Of a DNA stretch of 64,000 nucleotides, positions 9,136-17,800 are shown piece by piece. The stretch is from AP-15 sp963777435 (GTDB lineage Bacteria; Pseudomonadota; Alphaproteobacteria; ATCC43930; CGMCC-115725): the NCBI GenBank assembly GCA_963777435.1, contig CAVZQT010000003.1, positions 310,001 to 374,000 of the forward strand, in the 5' to 3' direction. Position 1 is the stretch's first letter, and each line of letters opens with the position of its first letter. Below the pieces are notes generated by a model, which saw only the letters and a program-made list of their open reading frames with translations, did not search any database and had not been told where the DNA came from. A program made the translations under genes and the position numbers.

Positions 9136-10500
9136 TTACTCGGCGGCGAGCCTTGGCTGTTGGCCGCGCAATTTGGCGACCCGCTCGCGAGTATAAAGGT
9201 CGGTCCAGTTGGAGAGCGCGAAATCGGTGATCTTGCGCGGGTCGTAACCGCGTTCGGGGATTGAGATCTGTTTGCCGGCAATGTGGACAGCGCGGATCCG
9301 GCTCTTCTCCTGCAATAAGCCGATGTTTTCGAGCGGCGAGAAGTCGAGCGCGATAAAATCCGCCGCGCGGCCCGGCTCCAGCCGACCAATGCGCCCGCCC
9401 TCGCTCATAAACCGGGAATTGACCTCGGTCGCCGCCCTGAGCGCCGCAGCCGGGCTAAAGCCCAAATCGTCGACAAACAATTCGAGTTCGCGCGCATTCC
9501 ATTCGCCGTAGGGCGTCACCGCAAATCCGGTATCGGTGCCGGTCATCATCGGAATGCCGGCGGCGTACGCCTTTTTCCAATTGGCGCACCCGATGTCGTA
9601 TTCGCGACGCGCCGCGTCCGGCCGTCCCTTTTGGCCGGCGGGCTCGTGCGGTTGGGTGAACTCGATGACATTTTTCGGCTGGGTTAGGGTCGGGCAAATG
9701 GCGCTGCCGGTCTCCAGCATTGCCGCGATGCATTCATCGTCGAGATGATTGGCGTGAAAGATTAGGTCGACGCCGCTGCGTGCAGCATAAAGCGTCGCCT
9801 CCCGCCCGCGGGCATGAACGACGACCTTTTTACCGAGCCGATGGGACTCGCGCACCATTGCCTCGGTTTCTTCCTGGTTGAAGGCGGCCACCAACTCGCC
9901 GTTGTCGCGGCGCTGGATACCGTCGAGCGCGATCTTGATGCAATCGACGCCGTCCTTGACCTGGCGTCGGATTTCTTCGATCGCCTCGGCGGTGGTCGTG
10001 ACCAGTTTGCCGATCGAGGTTTCCGGCGCGCCGATCCAAGTCGGATACCAGTCGGTCAAACCTTGATGGGTCGTGACATAGCGGCCGGCGGCCATAACCC
10101 GCGGGCCGTCGAATAGCCCCGCCCGGATCGAATTGCGGATCGACAGACTGATCTGGCCGGCATCACCCGGCGAGCATAGTGAGGTAAACCCGGCCGCAGC
10201 GCATTTTTGCGCAAAGAACAGACCGCGCAATGCACGAAATTCGAGCGGGCTATAAAGATCGATGTCCTCCTCGCTCTTCGCGTTGCCGTAGGCGAGATGC
10301 GTGTGCACATCGATCAGCCCAGGCATGACGAAGTAGCCGGAGTAATCGAGCAAGCGGTCGGGGCGTGCGCGCCCTGGCGCGTCGCCATCGGGCCCGGCAT
10401 ATTCGATCGTGCCTTCCTGGTCGAAAACCAGGGTCTGATTCGCCTCGGCTTCGTCTTCCCGCCCGGTGAATAGCTGGCCGCAGCGCACAAAAGTCTTCAT
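9136..10500 (-). CDS. Metal-dependent amidohydrolase (imidazolonepropionase-like)
   Basis: A cytoplasmic amidohydrolase-superfamily enzyme of about 454 residues. The metal-binding HxH is in DVHTHLAYG; later metal or catalytic residues appear in VVVHARGR, IFHANHLDDE and the final Asp in MTGTDTGF. The N-terminal and C-terminal strands (LFTG..., RAADFIALDFSPL) form the small composite beta-sandwich of this family. An AGGAG lies nine bases before the ATG at 10498-10500, so I prefer this to the ATG at 10509, which overlaps the ribosome site. The substrate could be a cyclic amide, a dipeptide or a xenobiotic; no pathway neighbours narrow it down. Confidence 0.85.
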   Translation of the reverse strand: MKTFVRCGQLFTGREDEAEANQTLVFDQEGTIEYAGPDGDAPGRARPDRLLDYSGYFVMPGLIDVHTHLAYGNAKSEEDIDLYSPLEFRALRGLFFAQKCAAAGFTSLCSPGDAGQISLSIRNSIRAGLFDGPRVMAAGRYVTTHQGLTDWYPTWIGAPETSIGKLVTTTAEAIEEIRRQVKDGVDCIKIALDGIQRRDNGELVAAFNQEETEAMVRESHRLGKKVVVHARGREATLYAARSGVDLIFHANHLDDECIAAMLETGSAICPTLTQPKNVIEFTQPHEPAGQKGRPDAARREYDIGCANWKKAYAAGIPMMTGTDTGFAVTPYGEWNARELELFVDDLGFSPAAALRAATEVNSRFMSEGGRIGRLEPGRAADFIALDFSPLENIGLLQEKSRIRAVHIAGKQISIPERGYDPRKITDFALSNWTDLYTRERVAKLRGQQPRLAAE

Positions 10501-10651
10501 CGCGATCATCTCCTACCGGTAATGGCGAATGGGCCGCGCTGGTTCTTGCGCTGCCAATTGGTGTTGCCGCGGTTGTAACACGACGAAGGGACCTCGGCCA
10601 CGCTTGGATTTGCCCGGCTTGCAGCCTCCCACCTCTGCGCGGCTTGAGCGT

Positions 10652-11311
10652 TTAATAGACGCCCGGAATCAGCCGCGAGGTGCGCCCGCGATAGGCATCG
10701 TATCCGGCGCCGAATTCCGACTGTAGCAGCCGCTCTTCCGCGCGGATGCGGGCTATCAGTGGCGGGATCAGCAGGGCCGCCAATAGCACGCCGACCCCAG
10801 ACCGAAAGGCGAGACCCCAGCCCAACGAGCTGACCAGCAATCCCAGGTAGCTCGGATGGCGGATGAAGCGATAAACGCCACCGGTGACCAGACTATGCCG
10901 GGGTTGGATCGCGACCAGGCCGCTAAATCGGTTGCCGAGTACGAACACCGGCCAGATGCGAGTTGCGCCCCCAGCCGCAAACAGGATTACGCCGAGCCAA
11001 CGGACGGTATCGCCGTCGATGGTCCAGATCCCCTTCCGGTCCGTCCAGGCCGGCAGAAACGCCTGGAGCAGCCCGATGACGGAGAACACGGCGACGACCC
11101 AGCGGTTCGCCCGGTCCTCGCGCACTCCTGGACTGAGGTTCCCACCGGCGAATAGCGCCGCGGCGCTCAGTGCGGCGAGCACAATCGTGACCGCGATCAG
11201 CGCCGGCTGCGAAAAGAAAGCCTCAATGCCGCCACGGGCGAAAATCGCCAGCCCGAGATAGATGCCCGTTCCAACCGCAACCATCAGCACGCGGGTTGGT
11301 AGACTGGACAT
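10652..11311 (-). CDS. Isoprenylcysteine carboxyl methyltransferase-like membrane protein
   Basis: The product is an integral membrane protein with five or six hydrophobic helices. Near the C-terminus it carries the PEMT/ICMT signature: GGVYRFIRHPSYLG, then a helix, then an EERLL motif and YDAYRGRTSRLIP. These residues bind S-adenosylmethionine at the membrane face. Bacterial members methylate unknown lipids or small molecules. A longer version could begin at a TTG (11371), but the ATG at 11311 places the first hydrophobic helix sensibly. No operon partner is evident. Confidence 0.85.
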   Translation of the reverse strand: MSSLPTRVLMVAVGTGIYLGLAIFARGGIEAFFSQPALIAVTIVLAALSAAALFAGGNLSPGVREDRANRWVVAVFSVIGLLQAFLPAWTDRKGIWTIDGDTVRWLGVILFAAGGATRIWPVFVLGNRFSGLVAIQPRHSLVTGGVYRFIRHPSYLGLLVSSLGWGLAFRSGVGVLLAALLIPPLIARIRAEERLLQSEFGAGYDAYRGRTSRLIPGVY

Positions 11312-11446
11312 CGCCACTGGGCTGTTTAGCAGGTACCGTAAGCGCTGTTTAACGGGCCACAGTGACAACAAGCGAGGCTCATGGTCATGGCCCGCAAATC
11401 CTGGCCAGGCAGACAGCGGATGGCATTCCGGCGTTATGTCTGCTGC

Positions 11447-11809
11447 CTAAAATCCCGGAGCGAGTGCAGTAAAGCCTGGAGGGAAACTCACCAGCGGCTG
11501 CTGCCCAGCAGCGAGCTGTGTTGAGAAATCCGCAGCGAGTTGTGCTGAGAAAGGGGTGCGGGTTAGCTGGATGCCGACGCTGCTGCCCGGAGGGAGAACG
11601 ACGGGGCCGCAGGGTCCACTAACACAAGCGATCCCGCCGGGCAGCGAGACGGGCATAGATCCGCCGCAAGGTCCACCAGAACAAGCGATGTATCCAGCGC
11701 TTACAGCATCCATTTGAACATCATTGAGCGTCACTACTGGCTGAGCAGCGAATGCAAGGCTGGCCAGAAACGGCACAGTCGCTAAGCCGGCAAGGAATTT
11801 TGGCATCAT
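11447..11809 (-). CDS. Small secreted protein with paired GPCG motifs
   Basis: The product of about 120 residues starts with a signal peptide (MMPKFLAGLATVPFLASLAFA) cleaved near AFA-AQP. The mature N-terminus has LNDVQMDAVSAG, a motif I associate with small exported alphaproteobacterial proteins. Then come two related Cys segments (ACSGGPCGGSMPVSLPGG and ACVSGPCGPVVLPPG) that could form disulfides in the periplasm. The rest is Gln/Ala/Pro-rich. ATGs at 11809 and 11806 are equivalent, preceded by GCAGGTG. It lies downstream of petA on the same strand with about 190 bases between, where petB would be expected. No function is known. Confidence 0.65.
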   Translation of the reverse strand: MMPKFLAGLATVPFLASLAFAAQPVVTLNDVQMDAVSAGYIACSGGPCGGSMPVSLPGGIACVSGPCGPVVLPPGSSVGIQLTRTPFSAQLAADFSTQLAAGQQPLVSFPPGFTALAPGF

Positions 11810-11998
11810 CACCTGCCCCGGGGGTTGCTCGGGATCGTCTCCAGTGCGGGACGTTAAGTCTAACGCTTGCATCGTTGAATGGGAATAGTCGGTTTGGCCA
11901 CTGCGGCTGTGCATGCGGCGTTCACGCTGTACCGGAAAACGCGGGGCGATCGATCCGGCGGACGGAGCCGATTGGCTATCACACTTACTCTCGCCCAC

Positions 11999-12667
11999 TC
12001 AGATCTGGACGATCGACCCGAAATCCCAGTTCTGGCCCGGGGGATCTTCGCCGATGCGCACCGTCTTGGCGTCGGGAAAGCGATAAGGTGGTACCGGCAG
12101 GTTGTAGGGCGCCGGCACGCCCGAATAAACCCGCCCGGCGAGATCGTATTTCGAGCCGTGACAGGGGCAGAAATATCCACCCAGCCAATTGGGCGCCGGA
12201 TTGCTCGGATCGGGTTTTGGGAAATAACCGGGAATGCAGCCAAGATGGGTGCAGATCCCGACCAACACCGCATATTCAGGTTTGATCGAGCGGTGCCAGT
12301 TCTGCGCGTAGGGCGGCTGCTGGTTGTTGTCGGAACTCGGGTCGGCGAGCCGGTTGACGAGCGTCGGGTCCTGCAATTCCTTGAGCAATGGCGGGGTGCG
12401 GTTGACGATAAAGATCGGCTTGCCGCGCCATTGAACAATCAGTTGTTGACCGGGAGCCACCTTGCTTAGATCGACGTCGACCGGGCCGCCGGCGGCAAGA
12501 ATATCGGCTGCGGGGTTCAGCATGTCGACGAGAACATATCCGGTCGCGACTACCGCGACGGCGCCGACCGAGCCCGCGACCAGTTGCAGGAAATCGCGGC
12601 GGGTCTCCTGGTGCACAGCGCCTCCGGCGGGCGCCGCCCCATGCAGGCTGTGGGTTTCGTCAGTCAT
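11999..12667 (-). CDS. petA: Rieske iron-sulfur subunit of cytochrome bc1 complex
   Basis: PetA carries the 2Fe-2S cluster that takes electrons from ubiquinol. The twin-arginine-type N-terminus (ETRRDFLQLV, 21-30) is followed by a transmembrane anchor (about 30-50). Cluster ligands are in CTHLGC (139-144) and CPCHG (167-171), and the closing Pro-rich loop (PVPPYRFP) is present. Length (222) is usual for bacteria with the extended insertion between residues 100 and 130. In most relatives petA is followed by petB and petC. Here the next gene downstream is an unrelated secreted protein, so petB/petC must be elsewhere. Function certain, context unusual. Confidence 0.95.
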   Translation of the reverse strand: MTDETHSLHGAAPAGGAVHQETRRDFLQLVAGSVGAVAVVATGYVLVDMLNPAADILAAGGPVDVDLSKVAPGQQLIVQWRGKPIFIVNRTPPLLKELQDPTLVNRLADPSSDNNQQPPYAQNWHRSIKPEYAVLVGICTHLGCIPGYFPKPDPSNPAPNWLGGYFCPCHGSKYDLAGRVYSGVPAPYNLPVPPYRFPDAKTVRIGEDPPGQNWDFGSIVQI

Positions 12668-12852
12668 TAAAGATCAAAAGTCCGTCTATTGCGCGCTTCC
12701 GCTCAACCAAACGCGGTAATTGAAACGCCGTTCCCACCCGCGCCTTAGCGTCGCAGCAAACAGGCTCCCGCTCTGGCATGATTGCCGTATCGAATGCTAG
12801 GCTCCGCTGCAGAGCGCAAGCCATGCATCCCCATTGTCGTAAGGGTACGCCC

Positions 12853-14031
12853 ATGAAGATCGCCCGCATCGAGACCTTTATCCTCGGCACCGGCAGCTCG
12901 AAGGACCTACTCTTTTGCCGCGTCGAGACCGAGGACGGTCTTTACGGCTGGGGCGAAGCCTATGTCACCCACGGCAAGGAAAGCGTCGTCGCCGAGTGCA
13001 TCCGCACGATGACGCCGCACCTGATCGGCCGCAACGTCTTTAACATCCGCCATACCGGCCAGATTATTTTCGAAGATTTCGCGATCAAGCGCGGCTCGCC
13101 CGAGTTGTTCTCGGCGTGGAGTGCCATTGAGATCGCGTCTTGGGACATCCTTGGCAAGCGTACCGGGCTGCCGGTCTACAATCTGATCGGCGGCGCCTCG
13201 CGCGAACGGGTGCGCATTTACGCCAATGGCTGGTCGCGCGGGGCCTCGATCGATGAACGCGTCGAATGCGCGCTCAAGGTCAAGGCGATGGGCTTTACCG
13301 CCGCCAAGTTCGATCCGTTCCCCGGGCCCTGGCGGAATTACGTCGACCGCCGCGACGAGGATTTTGCGATTGATCATGTCCGCGCGATGCGCGAGGCACT
13401 CGGCCCCGATTTCGACTTGCTGATCGAGGCGCACCGCCGTTTCGCTCCCGCGCATGCGATCCGCATCGGCCACCGCCTCGCCGAATTCGGCATCGACTGG
13501 TACGAGGAGCCGTGTCTCGCCGAAAACATCGACCTCGTCGCCGAGGTGCGCCGCGCGGTGCCTATCCCGATCGTGACCGGCGAGGCGCTTTACACCAAGG
13601 AGGCGTTTTTCGAATGCCTCGCCAAACGCGCCGCCGACATTCTCAACCCCGACATCTGCGTCGTCGGCGGCATTTCCGCGATGCTCGACATCGCCGCGAT
13701 GGCCCAGCCGCAGGCGGTCGTAATCGCCCCGCACAATTACAACAGCACCCTGGTCGGGCTCGCCGCGACCGTGCATCTGTCGGCGGTGATCCCGAATTTC
13801 CGCATCGCCGAATATTTCGTCAACTTCCAGGATTTGTGCCGCGAGATCGCCACGGCGTCGCTGGATGTCCAGGACGGCTGGATCGATCTGCCGACAGCAC
13901 CCGGTTTGGGCGTCGACATCGATGTCGCCAAATTGCGCGCACACCCGCATCACGAGGCGACCGCCCACGGCTTCCGCCAATATTGGGAGGAATACCCGCG
14001 CAAAGGCTACACCCCGAGCTTCCGCGGCTGA
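12853..14031 (+). CDS. Mandelate racemase/muconate-lactonizing family enzyme (acid-sugar dehydratase-like)
   Basis: A 392-residue enolase-superfamily enzyme. The capping domain spans about 1-125. In the barrel, AAKFDPF carries the second-strand Lys/Asp region, metal-ligand carboxylates appear in LLIEAHRRF, WYEEP and VTGEAL, and PHNYNSTL holds the histidine on a late strand. This pattern resembles galactonate/gluconate-type dehydratases rather than muconate cycloisomerase, so a sugar-acid dehydratase is likely, but the substrate cannot be read from sequence. Start at 12853 is preceded by TAAGGG; a frame extension to 12778 lacks family similarity. It stands alone between petA and a toxin-antitoxin pair. 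Confidence 0.9.
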   Translation: MKIARIETFILGTGSSKDLLFCRVETEDGLYGWGEAYVTHGKESVVAECIRTMTPHLIGRNVFNIRHTGQIIFEDFAIKRGSPELFSAWSAIEIASWDILGKRTGLPVYNLIGGASRERVRIYANGWSRGASIDERVECALKVKAMGFTAAKFDPFPGPWRNYVDRRDEDFAIDHVRAMREALGPDFDLLIEAHRRFAPAHAIRIGHRLAEFGIDWYEEPCLAENIDLVAEVRRAVPIPIVTGEALYTKEAFFECLAKRAADILNPDICVVGGISAMLDIAAMAQPQAVVIAPHNYNSTLVGLAATVHLSAVIPNFRIAEYFVNFQDLCREIATASLDVQDGWIDLPTAPGLGVDIDVAKLRAHPHHEATAHGFRQYWEEYPRKGYTPSFRG

Positions 14032-14047
14032 CCGGGACGGGGAGGGG

Positions 14048-14440
14048 TCACAACGCCGCGAGCGGGATGCCGAGCGCCCGCGCCGCGGCGAGCAGCCGAG
14101 CGTCGTAGCTGGCCACCTCGATCGGCTCGCTTGCGTCCCGAGCCCGGATGAAAACCATCGTCGCCAGATGAAGAGCGTCCAACGTCCGAAGCGGAACCGG
14201 GAATGGCTCCAAAGCGCGTGCCAGGACCCGCTCGTCCAACTCGACCAAAGTTACTCGAAGCAGCAGCGCCCGTGCGGCTTCGCTGTGGGAAGCGGTTAAT
14301 CCATATGCATGGACGCGGTTCCAGACTTCATACTCAAGCAATCTGCTCGACGTCAAAGGCTGAGCCCAAAATAGGACTGTCGGCGATTGCGGCTCGCCAA
14401 GGAGATGAGCCAGCGCGACGGAGCTGTCGATGTAGATCAC
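14048..14440 (-). CDS. PIN-domain toxin, VapC-like ribonuclease
   Basis: This 130-residue protein has the acidic residues of a PIN nuclease: Asp5 in YIDSSV, a Glu at 36-38 in LLEYEVW, Asp88 in RTLDALHLAT and Asp113 in SYDARL. VapC toxins cleave tRNA or rRNA in the cytoplasm when freed from the antitoxin. Its start codon overlaps the antitoxin's last four bases, so the two are translationally coupled. The pair is convergent with the enolase-superfamily gene. All acidic residues are kept, so it looks active. Confidence 0.88.
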   Translation of the reverse strand: MIYIDSSVALAHLLGEPQSPTVLFWAQPLTSSRLLEYEVWNRVHAYGLTASHSEAARALLLRVTLVELDERVLARALEPFPVPLRTLDALHLATMVFIRARDASEPIEVASYDARLLAAARALGIPLAAL

Positions 14441-14727
14441 CAGTCGGATCGGTCGCGCTCCAAGTCCGCCATCAGCCGCTCGAACGTAATCTTCTCAACC
14501 GGCTTACGAGGCGGCGGCGTACCATCGCGGATCAAGGCGGGTCTGAGCCACCCTTCACGCAACCCCTCTGCCTCGAAAGCAGTTAGGTTGGGGTCGGTGT
14601 GCGCCGGCGGGTTGATTTCGGCGACGGCGCGGCCGCGATCGGTGATGACGACGGTCTCGCCAGCCGCCGCCCGCCGGACGTATTCACTAAGGTTGTTTTT
14701 TAGGGTCTTCAGTCCCACCGTAACCAT
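14437..14727 (-). CDS. Phd/YefM-family antitoxin
   Basis: The 96-residue antitoxin has the Phd/YefM DNA-binding fold at the N-terminus (LKTLKNNLSEYVRRAAAGE, then VVITDRGRAVAEI). Residues 45-96 are Pro- and charge-rich and probably wrap the PIN toxin. It is the first gene of the operon and is expected to repress its own promoter, which would lie at 14728-14826, shared divergently with the giant histidine kinase. No clear palindromic operator was resolved there. Confidence 0.88.
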   Translation of the reverse strand: MVTVGLKTLKNNLSEYVRRAAAGETVVITDRGRAVAEINPPAHTDPNLTAFEAEGLREGWLRPALIRDGTPPPRKPVEKITFERLMADLERDRSDW

Positions 14728-14826
14728 GTGCGAATAGGTAGCCTCTAGAAGCTACTTCGTCAACGGAGATGCAATCCGCGCCAAAGCGGGTAGACTGCGA
14801 TCGCCAGAACAGAGAGGGACCGGCAC

Positions 14827-17800
14827 GTGACGACGATGCTGGAGGACAGGCAAGCCGCCCTCGAACAGGAAAACGCCGAATTGCGGCGGCAGCTCGACGC
14901 CTGCCATGCCGAACTCAAAGAAGCGCGCGAGCAGCAGACCGCCACCGCCGAGGTATTGCAGGTCATCAATTCCTCGCCCGGCGACCTCGCGCCGGTGTTC
15001 GACGCTATCGTGGAGAAGGCGCACACGTTATGCGGCGCCGCCTGTGGCAGCCTGCAGCTCTGGGACGGCGAGAAGTTCCGCGGGGTCGCAATGCGCGGCT
15101 TTTCGGAGCCAATGGCGGAGGGGCTGAGACAGGGCTACATCCCGGGGCCCAACCATCCGTGCCGGCGCCTGCTCTTAGGAGAGCGCATTGCCCACTGCGC
15201 CGATTTGGCGGAAATCGACGATGCGGTGACGCGCGCCGGCGGGGTTGCGCTCGGCGGCATCCGCACGATCCTCTTCGTAGCGCTGCGCAAGAATGGCGCT
15301 TTGCTCGGGCAGATCGTCGCCGCCCGCCAGGAGGTCCGGCCGTTTTCCGAAAAGGAGATCGCGCTCGTCAAAAGCTTCGCGGCGCAGGCGGTGATCGCGA
15401 TGGAGAACGCGCGACTGTTGAGCGAGACGCGCGAGGCCTTGGCGCAACAGACCGCGACCGCGGAGGTGTTGCGGGTCATCAATTCCTCGCCCGGCGACCT
15501 CGCGCCCGTGTTCGAAGCTATGCTCGAAAAAGCCATGCGGCTCTGCGACGCGTCGCTCGGGACCCTATGGTCGTATGACGGCGAACGGATGCATCCGGTG
15601 GCGATGCACGGGGCATCCGCTGAATACGCCCAATACCTGTCGCATGAACCGCTGCGCCCGGGGGCCGGCGCTCTCGGCAGCTTCGTACGCGGAGAGACCG
15701 TCCTGCATGTGGTCGATCTCAAGGATACAGAAGCCTATCGCAACGGTGACACCCATCGACGCGCGCTCGTCGATCTCGGAGGCGGCCGTTCTCTCCTCGG
15801 CGTTCCGCTCCGAACCGAACATCAATTGCGCGGTGCCTTTCTGATCTACCGGCGAGAACCGCAGCCGTTCACCGACAAGCAGATAGCACTATTGCAGAAT
15901 TTCGCGGCGCAGGCAGTGATCGCGATGGAAAACGCGCGGCTGTTGACTGAGACGCGCGAGGCATTGGAGCAGCAGACCGCGACCGCCGAAGTATTACAGG
16001 TCATCAACTCCTCACCCGGCAACCTCGGCCCGGTTTTCGACGCGGTGCTGGATAAGGCGATGCGCCTGTGCGGTGTCGACCATGCCGCCCTTGAGCTCTA
16101 TGACGGTGAGCGGATGCACGCGGTCGCGGTCCACGGGGCATCGGAAAGGTTCGCGGAAACGCTTCGGGAAGGCTATCCGGCCACGGAGTCGCCGGCTGCC
16201 CGATCCTTGTTCGAGGGCGAGCGTTTCGTGGAAATCACCGACGCGGCGCGGATCGATCACATTGCGTTCCGGACAGCCGCGGCGGTTGATGGAATTCGTA
16301 CCGTGCTGTTCGTACCATTGCGGCGGGATGATGCGCTGCTTGGGATGTTCGCGGCGGCCCGTCGCGAGGTGCGCCTGTTCTCTGAAAAAGAAATCGCGCT
16401 TGTCGAAAACTTCGCAGCACAGGCAGTCATCGCGATCGAGAACGCACGGCTCTTGACCGAGACGCGCGAGGCATTGGAGCAGCAGACCGCGACCGCCGAG
16501 GTATTGCAGGTCATCAATTCCTCGCCCGGCGACCTCGCGCCGGTGTTCGACGCGATATTGGAAAAAGCGCACACCCTTTGCGGCGCCGCCCACGGCCATT
16601 TAACGATCTACGACGGCGAGCAATTCCGTGCGGTCGCGACGCATGGAATGCCGGTGCAATTCGCAGAACTGGTGCGCCAGCCGTTCCGCCCGGGCCATGA
16701 CCTCGCGCAGCGACTACTGGGTGGAGAACCGATATTCCATATTCCCGATATGGCGGCCTTGGTGCTGCGGCCAGAGGACAAAATCGGGCATGCCGCCGTT
16801 GAGCTTGGGGGTGCACGAACGCTGCTCGCCGTACCGTTGCGCAAGGGCCAGGCTTTGCTTGGCTATATCACCGCCCATCGCCAGGAGGTGCGGCCGTTCT
16901 CGGAAAAGCAGATCGCGTTGTTGCAGAACTTCGCGGCGCAGGCGGTAATCGCGATGGAGAATGCGCGGCTGCTGAATGAGTTGCGCGCGCGCACGAACGA
17001 TTTGCAGGAAGCGCTCGAATACCAGACCGCGACAAGCGAGGTGTTGCGGGTGATCAGCGGGTCTGCCTTCGACTTGGAGCCGGTGCTGCAATCGGTCGTC
17101 TCCACCGCGATACGGCTATGCCGGGCAGATCAAGCGGTGATTTACCGCGATGTCGGCGGCGAATACTGCTGGGCTGCCGGCAACTCGCTCGCTCCCGAAT
17201 ATGAGAGGATCGAGCGCGGGATCCGGATCCGGCCGGGCAGCGGCACGGTCGTCGGTCGCGCCGCGTTCGAGGCGCAGACTGTGCATATCATCGATTGCCA
17301 GGCCGACCCAGGTTACGAGGCGAAAGACGACGCCCGGATCGGCGGCATTCACACGCTGCTCGGCGTGCCGCTGCTGCGCGATGGGCTGGCAATCGGCGTG
17401 ATTGGCTTGGCGCGCCAGCGTGTCGAGGCATTCACCGAAAAGGAGATCGCGCTGGTCACGACCTTCGCCGATCAGGCGGTGATCGCGATTGAGAACGCGC
17501 GGCTGATCACCGAGTTGCAGCAGCGCACCCGTGATTTGCAGGAGTCGCTCGAATACCAGACCGCGACCAGCGACGTGCTAAAAGTCATCAGCCAGTCGAC
17601 ATCCGACCTCGAGCCGGTGTTGCAAACGGTCCTCGAAACGGCCATCCGCCTCTGCGGCAATACGCAGGGCCTGATCTTTCGGCGCCATACGGACGGGCTG
17701 TACCGGTTGGCGGTAATCTCCGGGACGACACCCGAACATCGTGAAATAGAGGCTAACCTGGCGCTAGAGCCCGGTCCCGACACGTTGGTTGGCCGCGTCG

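Noticed and set aside
12907..13980. Long antisense frame (about 357 codons) opposite the enolase-superfamily gene
   Set aside because: It mirrors high-G+C codon structure of the real gene, has no recognisable domain and no ribosome site; the sense protein has complete catalytic motifs.
15135..16599. Leftward frames of about 195 codons inside the kinase gene
   Set aside because: They recur with the GAF repeats on the opposite strand and only mirror them.
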